NCBI GenBank assembly: GCA_003254905.1 | Contig: QANU01073111.1 | Location: 1,371,267-1,435,266, forward strand | Direction: 5' to 3' | Length of the DNA: 64,000 nucleotides | DNA from: Nissolia schottii | Lineage: Eukaryota; Streptophyta; Magnoliopsida; Fabales; Fabaceae | Shown: positions 37,090-50,501 of the stretch, in pieces | Position numbering within the stretch: the stretch's first letter is position 1 | Layout of the letters: every line of letters begins with the position of its first letter | Translations under genes and position numbers: made by a program | Notes under the pieces: generated by a model | The model's input: the letters and a program-made list of their open reading frames with translations, nothing else | Database searches by the model: none | Told to the model about the DNA's origin: nothing

Positions 37090-37728
37090 ATGGATACTAA
37101 CCACGGCACATTCACAAACATGACCAACAGCACTTGTTGGAATAGCAACCATAATCTCGAGAAGATGCAAACACAATTAGAAGATCAACACAACATGACC
37201 GTCACTAGTACTCTCCATGATCATCACCACCACCAAATTTCCATGCCCACTTCCATTTATAATTGGCCCAACAACAACAACAACAACCACCTTCATCATC
37301 ATCATCAGATGCCATTAATATTACCAGCATCCTCATCCGGCATGGCTTCCTCTTCAAGCAGCCTCTTGGGCGGCATCCACTTGGCGGAGGAGGAGGAGGA
37401 GGAGCTGGGAGCAATGAAGGAGATGATGTACAAGATGGCCGCCATGCAGCCAGTTGAGATCGACCCCGCCACCCTGAGGAAGCCCAAGAGGCGCAACGTC
37501 CGCATCAGCGACGACCCCCAGAGTGTGGCCGCCCGCCACCGCAGGGAGCGGATCAGCGAGAGGATCCGCGTCCTCCAGAGGCTCGTCCCTGGTGGGACCA
37601 AGATGGACACGGCTTCCATGCTCGAGGAAGCCGTTCGCTACGTCAAGTTCCTCAAGAGGCAAATCAGGTTGCTCCACTCTCCTCACTGCCCTTTCCCCGC
37701 CGCCATGGAATCGGATTTGGCCCCATAA
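37090..37728 (+). CDS. HEC3: HECATE3-like bHLH transcription factor
   Basis: A single intronless exon of 212 aa starts at the ATG in GCCATGG. The N-terminal half has His- and Asn-rich runs (HHHHQ near 45, NNNNNN at 61-66, HHHH at 69-72), a Ser run and a Glu run at about 100-105. The motif [20 protein letters not shown] follows. The bHLH spans about 141-195, with [20 protein letters not shown] leading into helix 1. At the canonical E-box contact position 9, Glu is replaced by Ala148, the hallmark of the HEC/IND (group VIIIb) proteins. These form heterodimers and control gynoecium, transmitting tract and fruit dehiscence. The RISDD and KRQIRLL wording favours HEC3 over HEC1/HEC2. An IND-like role is possible in species where HEC3 and IND are one lineage. 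Confidence 0.9.
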   Translation: MDTNHGTFTNMTNSTCWNSNHNLEKMQTQLEDQHNMTVTSTLHDHHHHQISMPTSIYNWPNNNNNNHLHHHHQMPLILPASSSGMASSSSSLLGGIHLAEEEEEELGAMKEMMYKMAAMQPVEIDPATLRKPKRRNVRISDDPQSVAARHRRERISERIRVLQRLVPGGTKMDTASMLEEAVRYVKFLKRQIRLLHSPHCPFPAAMESDLAP

Positions 37729-40700
37729 CCCATGCTCATGCCCCGGATATAATTGGATCCTCCACCTTTCACCCTAGCTCATAAAGGTAAAATTAATTAG
37801 TTAGGGTTTATATATATATATACACGCACACGTGTGTGTGGGATTGTTGTGTGTATAATTAATATTAGGGTTTTGCTAATAAGCATTTTAAAAGGAAATT
37901 TGACATTAAAAAGATTAATTTTTTTTTTAGTATTTTAGTGCATTAAAAGGTTATGTGTTACGGCGATGCTATTATCAAAATTTTTAATATTAATGCATGT
38001 TGATCGATGGTGTACAACTGACGTTTTATTATGAATTTCATGTTTATATAAATAAATTTGTTTAAGAATTGTCACATTTAATTGCAATCCTATCTTAGAT
38101 TGTTGAGAGAAGGATACAAAAGAAAAAAGAATGGGAGTTAAGTGTAAGTTGAAGGAGATTTTTTTTTTTTTTCCATTTTTTGAGGGAAGGGGGGGTCATG
38201 TGCGAGGGGGAAAAGGTTTGTTAGAATAATGTTGACTAAAGTGGCTGAGGAATAATCATAACGGTTGGCTTTGGGTTACGTACATCCATCCCTATGTACA
38301 AAATATAAATATATAGAATGGGAATAATAATTATGCGGTTTGGGAGTTGGCCGGAAAGTTTGTTTGGTTTACTCTCTTCGGGGAAATAACTTAAACTGTG
38401 ACGTGAGAACCCTTTGAATATTGCAGCATCCTTCTTAATTTACACACACATTTAATATAGTTATGTTTACCAAACCCTATAATGTGGGTTCCGGATTCAA
38501 AACCTAGCTGATTTATGTACACAGAAAAATTAAATAGACATATTCTTCTCCCAATATTTGTTTGTTTCCAATTTTTTCCCTCACCATTTTGCTCACTTTA
38601 GTATCTACTATATCCTATCTTATAATGACGAGGAAAAACAGTGAGTATTACATATATATGCGTACGTGCAAGTGGATGCGTGTGTGTTATCATGTCTACG
38701 ATTGTATATATGTTCTTGCTGCGAAGTTATGAGCTATAGAAATTCAATAATTGTACCAAATATACTATACTTACTTATGTTTAGTTATGTATATATGAAA
38801 ATGGGTTTTAATATGAGAGTGAAATATTTAAGATCACGTCGAGAAACATATGTATACTCAATTGACCTGCAAGGAGCAAGCTATGCTAAGGTACGTGACA
38901 ATTCTCATATATTAGCACAAGGTTTTGTATTGTTTTCATGTTTCCTCGTACCTAAGATTTTATGAGTAGGCCATGCTATCTTTGTAAACTGACACATGCG
39001 TTGAAATCAATTTGTGCTACATATACGGTTCGAAAGAAAATTGAGAAATTCTTATTTAGACACAAATTTAACATATTATCTTTAGGCCACGCGGAATAAC
39101 AGTTTAACTTTAGCCAAAGCATAAATGCTTGTGATATTATTATGTATTCAAACGTTAGCTAAACAATAACAGCAATTGTGCTGCTCCACATTAATGTGAT
39201 ATTACAAAATACATGTAATTGCTTGTTTTTCTTTGACCACTAATTAAAATCATATTCATCCACTTTCAATATTGAAAGAGAGACACATGGCCAGACGTGG
39301 ACAATAGTTTGAGTTTATTCATTTACGCACTTTCAGTTATGCTTCAATTAATTAATTGGTATATGTAGAATTTTGAAAGTGGCTGTTACGGGCTATCGGT
39401 TACTCTTTGTTTCTTGTTTTTTATGGGTGACATGGTGCACGTGGTAGCTCTTTCAATTAATAACAACATGATTAGTGTTTATTTGGATGAGGGCATGACA
39501 AAGTCATAGTATTATTATTTATTGTTTCTGTGTTTTAGATTTGGAGTGGCAACTTGAATAATGAATGTAGATATTGTCTATCCTCTCCGCTAGGCATGAT
39601 CAATAATTAAGCATCTCTCAAGAAGAATATTGAAAAAATGGCAAATTTAATAGCAACATGAAAATTAGGGTGGATGCTAATTACTTGTACCAGAGTGAGA
39701 AAATAGATTAATTGATCCATTGAAAAATATTTACTTAATTAAATTTTATTTATATTTATAATCAATCCTTCAAGGGCTGAAATTATGAGAGCCTCATCTC
39801 ACACATGTTCTAAGTATCTTAGCCAAATCCTAAAATCAGATCACAGTGAATATGCACTTATTTTCAAGCCAAATGGGCTGAAATAAGCAACTTCTACTTG
39901 AGTAGCATTCAGAGGCAGTAACTGAGAAACAGAAGGAAAAAAAAAAAGATTTGGCTGCATCATCATCATCAATGCTCTCTCTTTTCTTTTATTTATTTAT
40001 TTATTTATTTGATTTTTTCTAATGATGATTGATGTTGATCATCCTCTTTATGTCAGATCCGTCATCAATTTCTCAACTCTCAACCATACCATAAAAAACC
40101 CAGCCAAGGCTGAACAAGAAATCAATGAGCATTGGGAATTGCTATGTATTTTGTGACATAATGCAGTTACTATCTTTTCCCGCTTGTTGCAGCTGGATGT
40201 GAATATCATGTTTTTTTTTTTTGTTGTTGAAGAATAAAGGATGAGTAATGTTATTTTCTATTCTAAACATTTCATTTAAGAATTTTATTAATGAGTGTTT
40301 TAAGAGCATTTATTAAAGATGTTAGAAAGAGAAAAAATTTACTAAAAAAAAAAAGAAAAAATTAACATTTTAATACATTAAATTCATTAAAAACTTAAAA
40401 TATTTTTACTTTTGAATCTTTAACCAGTGTTCTTAAAAGAAGTTAAAATCTCCTTTTACTTGTTAGTAAAATCTTTCATTTAATTATTAAATGAAGTTAA
40501 AAGAAGAGTATTTTTTTTTTGGGTGCTACTAAGACATTCCCCAACCCTATTATTACGAAGAAAAAAAGATCAATCCTTTTAGTTTTAGACATAGTCAAAC
40601 TTTCCCTCTCTACAATCATTAATGTTTTATAATCTCAAAAAGTAGTCGAATATTATTTCATTTAATAACATTCTCATAAATGAATTGACATTTTAACTAA

Positions 40701-41922
40701 AATCAAATGTATGAAAAACAAACCTAAATCATTCAGACCCGAATGTAATAAGCAAAAGTAAATATTGGTCGAAATGTGCGAATGAAGTCAGAGTCTAGTA
40801 GATAGATGCTTCTACATTTTGTTGAGCTCAAAATTTAATGTTCGACTCTTATCTTCTCCTCTCCACTGTCTTAATCAAAACCAAAAAAGAAACAAAAAGG
40901 TATTGCTCGAGTGTAATTTGTTTTAGGCCAGAAGTTTTTGGTTGTATTGATTTTTGGTCAAGGGTCGTATTGTTCGAATATGTTTATCTATAGGTATACT
41001 TGGGCTTGTTTGGAAAGCCCATGGCCTATTTACAACAAAAAATCAATTAACATTTATTGAACCTAATCAGACCATACTAAACCCAACTTTCTTTCTTATA
41101 AAACAAATAAAAAAGGCATCCATTACATCTTTCTAAGATCTTTAAGATGAAGACCCCAAAAGATTTTTTTAAAAAAAGGAATTTAAAAAAGAGAGGATAT
41201 TTTCAGAATAGCAAGGACAGTTCTTGAACAGGGATGCCTATCATGAAATGGTAACTGGAAACAATCATTGAACCTTTTCTTAATTTTTTTTAACTTGACT
41301 AATGCATTACTCGTCAATGATCTCAAATAATTCACGTACTTTCCTTAGTGGAAGATAAATTATTTGCACAATCCTTATCAACTTTTTCCCCCAGCACTAA
41401 CAAGCTTCAGACAAATAAAGTGGGGCAAATATTGCAATGCTAGATCAATATGCAAATTAACCTGCCCTAAACATGCCTTAGATATGAGCTATTCTTCTTC
41501 CCTTGGTAGGTTGGTTATGAGCTATTATGCAAAGCTATTGCAGCAATCAAGTTTTGAAGTAGATAAGGCTCAAACTCTGGCATTTAAAAAAAAGAAATGA
41601 TATTATGAAAATTATTTTAAATAATTATTGAATAATTATATATATCCACAAAGGTGCGAAATCTACCCTTGACTTCACACCTTTCTAAGTGTGATTATTA
41701 AAAGATTGTCTAAAATGATTGTCATAACTATGCATACCTAGATCATATAGAAAAAAAAAAAAAACTTGTCCACATGCAAGTGATAATATTTATCAAAAAT
41801 TATATTAATATTCAAATCATAGAAACTTACACATAGTAGTAGAAAAATTAACACCATAAAACATGGTTTGCATTACAAATTAAGTTATACATATGCTAAT
41901 GCAACTAACTAACTAAACCAAC
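37729..41922. other. Intergenic DNA between the HEC3-like and C/VIF2-like genes
   Basis: About 4.2 kb with no supportable gene. A 99-codon ORF at 38666-38965 has no recognisable family and no coding-like composition. There is an (ATTT)n run near 39989-40010 and several poly-A/T stretches. Confidence 0.5.
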
Positions 41923-42465
41923 TTACCAATCAAGATTATCAATGATGGCCATAGCCACATCACATATATGCCTCAAACCAACTTCTCTAACAGCAAGATC
42001 ATGTGGATAAACCAAACCAGGGTTCCGTTTGAAAGCATTGTGACAAGCATTTGGGTAATCTTTGGCGGCAGTGATGTGCATGTAAGCATAGTCATAAGCC
42101 TCATCAGCAAGATCTTGAACCGAGGCTTGGAGGGCATCGCCAGCATAAGAGTACTTATCAGCACATTCCTTGAGGATCCTTTTCAAGGTTGTATTGTTTG
42201 TGGAAGGGATGCTAAGCAACTTTGAGGACAAGTAAGAGGAAGTTGATGTTGCATTGGTCATTCCAATTCCAACCATGATCACTGCTAAGCCCTTTGAGTC
42301 TGCGTTGGGGCTGCTTGGATCTGATTTGAGAGAAGAGAAGCAGAGATCGTAGTACTTTGTGTTCTTGCAAGTTCTCTTGATCAAAGTGGCATCACCATTC
42401 ACAAGGGTGTGTGGCTTAGGGTGTGCTAGGAAGAGGAGGAATAGGACCAAGATCTTTGAAGCCAT
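41923..42465 (-). CDS. C/VIF2: C/VIF2-like invertase inhibitor (PMEI/INVI family)
   Basis: An intronless ORF of 180 aa, full length for the family. A signal peptide covers about residues 1-24. The four conserved cysteines that form the two disulphides are C33, C42, C101 and C141; an extra C168 lies near the C-terminus. Family wording includes CKNTKYYDLCFSSLKSDP, GLAVIMVGIGMTNATSTSSY and DEAYDYAYMHITAAKDYPN. The protein would be secreted to the apoplast or vacuole and bind acid invertase, limiting sucrose cleavage. The fold is shared with pectin methylesterase inhibitors, so invertase specificity is inferred from the close C/VIF2 resemblance. It lies downstream of the FTSHI4-like gene on the same strand, about 1.7 kb away. 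Confidence 0.9.
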   Translation of the reverse strand: MASKILVLFLLFLAHPKPHTLVNGDATLIKRTCKNTKYYDLCFSSLKSDPSSPNADSKGLAVIMVGIGMTNATSTSSYLSSKLLSIPSTNNTTLKRILKECADKYSYAGDALQASVQDLADEAYDYAYMHITAAKDYPNACHNAFKRNPGLVYPHDLAVREVGLRHICDVAMAIIDNLDW

Positions 42466-44201
42466 TATGGTAGTGTGAATTGGGTTTTCTCCTTCTTTTT
42501 GTTGAGAAGTTTTTGAGGGGAGAGTTTAAAAAGTATGTATTGGAAAGTGAGGCGATAAAAGTCAAGAACCAGAGTTATGTGGCTCCTTTTTTTCTTCTTC
42601 GGATCTTATTTAGGTATGCTTTGTCTTTGTGTTTGATGAATAAATATTTTAATTTATTTTATTTGGCTTGTAATGGGACGTGAGTCTTGCAATATTCGAT
42701 GTAAGAAAGAACAGTGGCATATATATTACATGTTAACAGATGATGGTTTGATCAAGAGTCACGTGAGACTCTGTTCATCAAGGAATCTCTTCTATACTAG
42801 GACCTTATTTTTGGCTCAAGATGTTTTATTTGATAAATTTTCATATACTCTGATAAAAAGAAAATAAATTGGTGTTGAGTAATACATAGTAACAACTTTT
42901 TCTTAACCCGAAGTATCTAAGAGTAGCTAGATTTTTAAGTTGTGAAAGAGTTGTATTTTTCTTCTTGTAACTACTACTAAAATGAGAGTGATTCAGGGAT
43001 TTATTTGGAAGGTAGCACGCTACTCATAAGGCCTAAGTTGTCTGATAGCAAATGTCTTGAGAGGGCAAGAGAGTCACGGGTCACTCATAAACCAACACAA
43101 GAATCTAGACTCTATCCCATGCCTATCAAGCTCTCAAGTTTCCTGTTAGCAATGGGAAAAGGCCAGTGCATTGGCCACTGGAGCCACTGGAAGAAGCTTT
43201 AACCTCCTATTATTGGGTCCTTCTAGATTTCACAGACGTAAAAAGTTAGACAACTTTTGGGTTAGGTCCACTTTTCTTATAAGATTTGATTTACTTCCAA
43301 GTTAAATCTCCAATTTCAGTCAATAATATCAGTATCAGAAAGCAGTAATCATCTCAGTACAGGTAAGAACATGATAATATGAAGAGATTTTTAGTACTGT
43401 CACAACATAAATACTGGATTTAGATCACTAATATCTTCACTCTAATGTATCATTAAGACTGCGATCACAAAGTCACAGCTACAAAATTTGAGGTCAGTTC
43501 ATAAATTTACAATTGCCTTAATAACTATCTCTTTGATAAATTACAGTGTACTGTGTAGTAACGCATTTCTTACTCAACAGCTCAGACTAAAACTCCTAGT
43601 GCTCCATCATCAGTGTGGCAAAAAGGTTCCATTCGCAAAATTGAACGAGGTTTATACGACTACCATTAGGTAAGAATGTCCAAGAGATGATGATCAATCT
43701 TCATGTCGCTCTTGGAATTTACCCGGCCTTAATTCATGAATTTTCTACGCTGCACAAAAGTTGAGCAATTGAGCCAGACAAATATTATGCAACTGGTTGG
43801 GGACAATAAATAATGTGCACTTCAACTTTATATTCATGTTGATTAAAAACTGGGCAAAGGGAATGAAATTCTAGTTTCAGTTTAAAAGACGGGGGCATGA
43901 TAAAATTTTGCAATGCAAATTAGAGCAGAGGAGGAAGAACTTGGTCCCCAGATTCCACATAGAAGTGACAATGTTACTATTTCTGTGACATTAATTTTTT
44001 AAGTTTATTATGCTTTTCCTCAAAAGACAACCTGTTCATGCTCACCAGAGTTAAATAAAAGCATGTTCCAGACCAGGTGTGGTCTTATTCCATTACAGCA
44101 TCACTCATCACAAACACAATCAAACTATAAACAGCAAAAGATAATTGAAGTTGGAATGTAATAATATTCCCACAAACCTGTGGATCACATATTAGTTCCT
44201 C
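42466..44201. other. Intergenic DNA: promoter of the C/VIF2-like gene and 3' flank of the FTSHI4-like gene
   Basis: No coding region is supported. The short ORFs here have no family resemblance. Confidence 0.5.
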
Positions 44202-47200
44202 TTAAAGGAAATGGCTTGCCATCAACAGCTGTGGCTTTTCTTTCTCTTCTTCAATCACCCTTGTAGCTTCATCTCTAATTTCTTTAACCTTTGTATCCCA
44301 GATATTATCTACTAGTTTCCAAGTTTCGTCACTAACAATTTGCGTCTGCAGGAAAAAAAGACAAGGGAAATTAAACGGCACTAATTAGTTACATGAGAAA
44401 TTAAGGCAGTCTATAAAACATGGTTTTGGCTATACCTCAGTCGGGCGAGGAGCACCAAAGGTCGCAAATCCAGCATTGCCTGGCGCAAATGTGACCCTTC
44501 CTGGAAGACTGACCCCGTGTATTCCCCATCGTCCGGCATAAATTAGTGCTCCATATTCATCAACTGGACTCACAGAAGGCTAAACAATATCCAGGAAAAA
44601 AAGGATCTTTGAAAGATTAACATTTATCCAACCAAGAATAATAATATTTTTACAAAAATGTCATGAGTTGAGCCTGCCATACTGAAATTGTAAGTTTGTA
44701 ATGCTTAAAAACCCAAAAAGTAACTTACAAATAATAAACATCTCCCAAATCACTATCGTACAATGTGAGAATACTTTCAAATCATTGGTATATGCATGCA
44801 AAATTTACTCACCGGTCAGATATCACATGAAAGCAAAGAACATCATACAAAATTTACAAATCGTAACCTTTATTACCGTTCATTATTAAATAGTAAATAT
44901 GACAACATGCTCCAATTCAAGATTTACCTGAGCTACACGAGGAGCACTCTTATAAATGTCCCAAATCTCCTCAGCTTCGATTTTCCCCTTTTCAAGCAAA
45001 ATATCTGCAACAAAATAAGCATGTAACAATCTTGCCAGGCACTTCTTAGTGAAAAATGATCAACGATTGTTGAATTATTCTACAGTAAAACCGAATTCCT
45101 AAAAGCAGGTCTTAACTATCATGATCTAATCTAAATAACAGCCAGAAGAAAATGTTCCATTCGTTAAGATGCAAATCACAAGAGGACCAAACCTGTGATT
45201 GTCTCAACCGCTGAATAGTGTTCTTGTAGCACAGATGAACACTTCTCTGTAGCATAACGCATATACTCATCTCGGAGTGCTTCAAGCTTCATTGCAAGCT
45301 GTACCAAACTTCAATATAAGTTGTGACAACTATACACATAAACAACTTCTGTCTGGGGAAAGAGGTTATATTGAAACAAGACTTAGATCCCAGAAACATA
45401 CATTAGGTACAAGATCACTATGGTTTTTGAAGTATGCTTTCCCAAATGCAGTCATTCCAGTCTGTAGAATTAACAATTCTGCACGCCTGGAAGCTTCTAA
45501 TGTTGCTTTTGCAGAGATCCAACATAAGTTGTCAATCCCAAACATCTCCTCCTCAATTACTCTTGCTGCAAACAAGTTTAAAATAACAAATAGCTTAATA
45601 CCCAGATTACTAGTCATAGTTAATCATCTTTGTGGGTAGCTGCAGAAAAAATGTACTTTCTGTTCAAGGGAGCCAATGATCAAACTACCCTGGTTTTAGT
45701 CCCTAAATCAACCTGTCAAGCTTTGTAATGTATTAATCATGACAAACACTTTACAGAACCATGTCTTTGTTGGTTTTTATGACCAAAGTAAATCATCTTA
45801 CGATGGAGGTTCACATGTTGCAACCTACTGCTAGGATCCTTAACAAAAGCTGTTCAAAAGACCCAAAACCAACCATTAAATGTTTTTTTTTTGTGTGTAT
45901 GGAGGAGGGGGGGTTAAAAACTTTTAAGATGATATAAATAGGGCTTAGTATGCTTCGTTTGTAAATTCACACCAAAAAAAAAAAAACAAATATGGCTTAA
46001 CAAGGCTTAATTTGCATAATAATGATCTAAAAATTATCTCAATGCAAGCCACATACTATAGATTTGTCATTTATTCAAAGATTATTATGAAACAAACAAC
46101 ATGAACTGCTTAACAATATCTACATGATGAAAACTGCATAAATCAAACCAGATTTCAAAGAAGACTTTCCAAAGTAACATTAAACTCTAACAACTCACGA
46201 GCACAAGCACGGACTATAGACTTTACGTAATCTGATTTCCTTGCAAAAACCTGGCCAGCAATCTCAGAGTAACGCATATTTGGCTGGCTGCGGATAGAAT
46301 TTATATCAGTCTGCAAACAGTAAACTCGTTAAACACATGGTGACACAGATGACAAATGATGTTGCCACACGCAATGAATGAACTTGACAAACAAAATAGA
46401 GGAAGGTCAGTGACCTCAATGAAAGGGCGGTGCGGTTCAGGATAATAGCATGCAAGAACAGCAATAGCTGCTTCTCTGTATGCCAATCTGAGTTTCAATT
46501 CTTCGGGGATTTCAGCACTATCCTCTTGCCCTGTTTCAAAAGTTCCCTTTTGCTGCAAATTCACAATATTCATATGAGGGCATAAAACTTCACCAAAAAC
46601 GCATTAAACACATCACAAGAATGTTAATTCCCGGCCAGAAAGAAGCAGAGCAACCACCAACCCTTTTTAATGCCTCAAGCAGCTCATCTCGCCCAATGTA
46701 ATCCAAATCCTTCCTGGCTGTTAAAATTCCAGCTTCATTCCTGTCATTTAATTCATGATATATCAGCCTTATTCTAATGCCAGATTGCCTCAGCAATATC
46801 AGTCGATGATTATTTACAGTATATTTTGTAGTTCTGCCCCCGTAAAATCTTCTGTAAGCTCTGCAATTTCCTTAAGAAGAATATCCTTTTCCTCCTCTGA
46901 GCGAAAATATTTATTCCTAGCATGCACCTAGTTTACAACCAAAAAAGAATCAAATGAAATACTTAAGTAAGCAAGGATCCCCATCAGTAAAGGTTATGGG
47001 AGTAAAATACCTTCAAAATGGCAAATCTTCCATCTTTTGATGGCAGACCAACTCGAATGATCTTGTCAAAACGACCCTTCCTCAATAGAGCAGGATCAAG
47101 AATATCCAATCTATTTGTAGCACCTATCACAAGCACCTGAAATTTAAGTTTAGTATATCAAATAACATCATTATGATCCAGGAAGCAAACTAAAAGCTTA

Positions 47201-50200
47201 CTTGTGCTGTAGAAACTTTGAATCCATCCATCTCAGTCAGTATCTGAAGTAAGCCTTGTTCCCTTTCCGCACCTCCCTATAAATGTAATGACATAGGTTT
47301 CATTAGACGGAGCATTTGAGTAACAAGAAGTGATAAAACACAAGAATAGGATTCATGTCTAATATGCATGGATCTATACAATAGGAAGCATGAATCCTAT
47401 ACAACACTCCAGTACTCAATAGTCAATCCCAAGTAGTTGTGATAATATTTACTTGAAGGTGAGATGACTCAGATGAGTATTAACTTGTCAATGTTACATT
47501 TAATTGGACTCCCCTATAACAATTTCAAAGGCCAAACAATCAAGGATATTATAAACATTAGGAAAATGTGACAATATTTAACCAAACCCAAACATTCATG
47601 CTACAAAAACATAAAAACCAAAGTACTTCACTTATTCTTTTACTATAAATGCAACTCAGTATTGGGAGCCTATAAAGACTGTAAAAGTTGTTTGCATCTT
47701 ACTCCGCCAATATCAGGTCCTCCACGCTTGCTACCTATAGCATCTATCTCATCAATAAAGATGATAGAAGGCGAAAATGATCTTGCATTAGCAAAAAGAT
47801 CTTTAACGCGGGATGCAGCAACCCCTACAAACATCTGGGAGAAGAGCAAATTAAATGAGCCAATTTCATTTTAAATTTAATGTTACAAATTAATCAAGTT
47901 AAAAACAAAGACGAAGACAACTCTTGTGCATGCAATATTTCACGCTTCACAGGTATATGCCATCATATGTTTTATTCATTTAGACAAAAGAACAAGGTAG
48001 AGCACATGATCTTGATACAATTAGTTGGCATATTCCAATCAAGGTCATATTTGTGTGCATGTGACTATGATAATTTTTAGAGCAAAACATTTTATTCCTC
48101 CAAAGATACATGTATCATCAACTTGGTCCTTCAATAGTGATACATTATAATGGTCCCTCGATTAAATGAGCCTATTTGATATTAAACATTGACATTGAAG
48201 GGCCATTTTCACCTACCATTATTGAAGGATCCAACTCACGATAATTGTATCTTTGGAGGTCCAAAATGACTGGCTACTCTAAATTTTGTCTACAACCCAT
48301 CTGTCAAAAAATTGGCTTTGGGATTTGGAAATTGAACAGAAATTTTGTTCCGAAGTTCTACTTCTTGCTAACTTCCATTCAATGCAAGTGAACATCTCTG
48401 GAGAAGAGGCAGCACCTCTACAAAATCTGTGCCATTTGCTGCAAAAAAAGGCAATTCTGCTTCACCAGCGATTGCTTTAGCCAGTAGAGTTTTACCAGTT
48501 CCTGGAGGCCCGTGAAGAAGCACACCTTTTGGACAATAAATTCCTTTGTCCTGAAACTCCTCCTCATTCTTTAAAATTCGGACAATCTCTTGCAATTCTC
48601 TCTTTATATATTCCTGACCAGCAAAATCATCAAATGTAACACCAGTTCTTTCTTCTGCAGATATAAATTTAGCCCTGAGGGGAGAACATAATAATTAGAA
48701 TCCAGTGTAAAGAGATAGGCTGTTAAATTCCTTTTATTTAAAGAAATTGCATTTAAAACTTTCCAACTAACTATATTCAACACTAAACCAGATTTCATTA
48801 CATACATGGTTTGCAAAATGTTTAAATATATAATCCTCATGATAATTCTAGAGTCCGAAAAATGTAAAAGGAAAAAAAAAACAACCAAAATCCGTTAAAA
48901 TACCTAAGAGAAGCGATATCAGCAGGGTTACATCCACTGAGAAAATAACTATAAACAAAAGTGGTTGGGCAAGTCCAAGCCGGAGAGGCACGGTGTATTG
49001 CAGTATTGCCTATTTCTGAAATTATTTTCATAAAATAAAAATAGACAACGTAGGAACATTGTATTTTCCATCACCGTGAATTGAATTAATAAAGAATCGG
49101 CTAACCCAAAAGCAATTGTTGTTTTCTCGGGGCTAAAGTATGGAAAAGACTCTATTAAATCTTAATTAAGAGTAGAATGACAAACGTCAACTAGTTAACA
49201 ACTTGCAATGTGCAACATGAATTACATCTCCAACAAAAAACGAGGAATGGGGAAGGAAGCAGAAATTTTCTCCACTCACCGGCTCTTGCCTAGAGATCCA
49301 AGTGCTTGGCTTTTGATTGGCTGCCTAGTTTGTTCGCTAGGAGTTCCCAAATCACAAGGTATCAACTTTGCATATATTGGTCTCATCAAATTATCAATCC
49401 ACACATAAAATCCAACAGCCAGGGCAAGGCGCATAGACCATATGACAGCAGTTGCAACAGTAGAGTATACTTCTGCAGGTACAGCGTCCACATTATAGAC
49501 ATCAACATTCACAATTTGCTGATGCAGCTTTCTCCAAACATCATTCCAACAATCAATTGGCATTCGATCAACCGGATGACGCCGAAAAACAATATCCTTA
49601 GGATTCCCCTCAGTCCCTGATGGTTTCCCGTTTTTGTAATAAGGTAGAATCACTGCAGAAACACATTGAAACAAGGAAAAAATCTTTTCATCAAACAAAG
49701 CTAGTGGAACATCTGTATAGCAACTAGCCAGCCAGTTTCGCATCAAAACTAACATAATGTCCCCAAAAAGAAAAGGCCTACCAGATATTGTTTGACCGTA
49801 ATTGGAGTACTCCAGAAACTGGACATTATTAGAGTCAAGAAGTCTCGTAAAATCGCTGAAATCTATCCTGTGCGAGTTCTCAGGATCCCACTCCGTTCCC
49901 TTCAGTTTCCCGCGCAAGGTCAACAAAGCTCTGCTCCACTCCGAAGCCATAACAAGCTGCCTCTCTAACTGCACGTTAGCCTTTCTCTCAAACTCTTCCA
50001 ACTCATTCATCCGTTTCCTCTCCGCCTCCTTCAGCCTCTGCAAAGACCCCCCACAGTTTTCTCACAAGCTCCAAACCGAACATAAACAAACAATACATGC
50101 TCTTTGAGAATGAAAATATTGCTTTGCATGTACAAGATGAGATAAATTAAAGTTTCTTACAACACTAAAAAGGCCGAATTCTAAGTTTCCAGAATTTGTT

Positions 50201-50501
50201 TGAATTCTTCATAGTTTCAGAGAGAGAGAGAGAATGCGCGAACCTCGAATAGCTTAGCAGACTCGGCATCATCTTCTTCTTCTTCTTCCTCTTCTGTTTG
50301 ATTAAGAGCCGCTGCGTTGGAAACAGGATTGGAAGCCACATCGGAAGCATTGGAAGAACTTACCGTGAGTTTCCGGAGAGTGGTGGATTTATGAGGGAAT
50401 CTAGTTCTAAGAAGGGGAAAGTGGGTGGAGAGGGTTTTATGAGGGAACAAGGGTTTTGGGAGTTGAAGCAAATCGATGGTGTTTACAATTGGAGCATACA
50501 T
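44202..50501 (-). CDS. FTSHI4: FTSHI4-like inactive FtsH AAA protein, plastid envelope
   Basis: Sixteen coding exons join in frame to 850 aa: 50501-50244, 50037-49782, 49652-49280, 48674-48416, 47834-47703, 47276-47202, 47136-47011, 46927-46818, 46740-46662, 46552-46415, 46310-46199, 45565-45402, 45298-45193, 45004-44928, 44579-44436 and 44345-44202. The first 80 or so residues look like a transit peptide followed by an acidic run. A membrane segment lies near 235-257. Walker A is GPPGTGKT at 351-358, Walker B IIFIDE at 406-411, and the second region of homology starts at GATNR (456-460). Where active FtsH has HEXXH, this protein reads REAAI (582-586), so both zinc-binding His residues are missing and it should not be a protease. 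FTSHI4 in Arabidopsis is essential for plastid and thylakoid development and belongs to the envelope AAA complex linked to protein import. Intron 2 (49781-49653) is 129 nt and stop-free. Confidence 0.95.
48089..48267. mobile_element. Foldback MITE-like element in FTSHI4-like intron 4
   Basis: The arms 48089-48136 and 48218-48267 are inverted copies of each other, sharing CCTCCAAAGATACA and TCCTTCAATA in the same order with a few mismatches. The central spacer is about 80 bp. The element is non-coding, and transcribed with the intron it would form a long hairpin. The flanking target duplication is not clear. Confidence 0.6.

Noticed and set aside
37205..37777. Long ORFs on other frames of the HEC3-like gene
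   Set aside because: They are by-products of repetitive codons (CAT, AAC, GAG). Only the HEC3 frame has the bHLH.
38666..38965. 99-codon ORF downstream of the HEC3-like gene
   Set aside because: No recognisable domain, AT-rich composition like its surroundings, and no splice partner.
48837..49031. Minus-strand ORF between FTSHI4-like exons 3 and 4
   Set aside because: It lies wholly within the intron. The family protein passes directly from exon 3 to exon 4.
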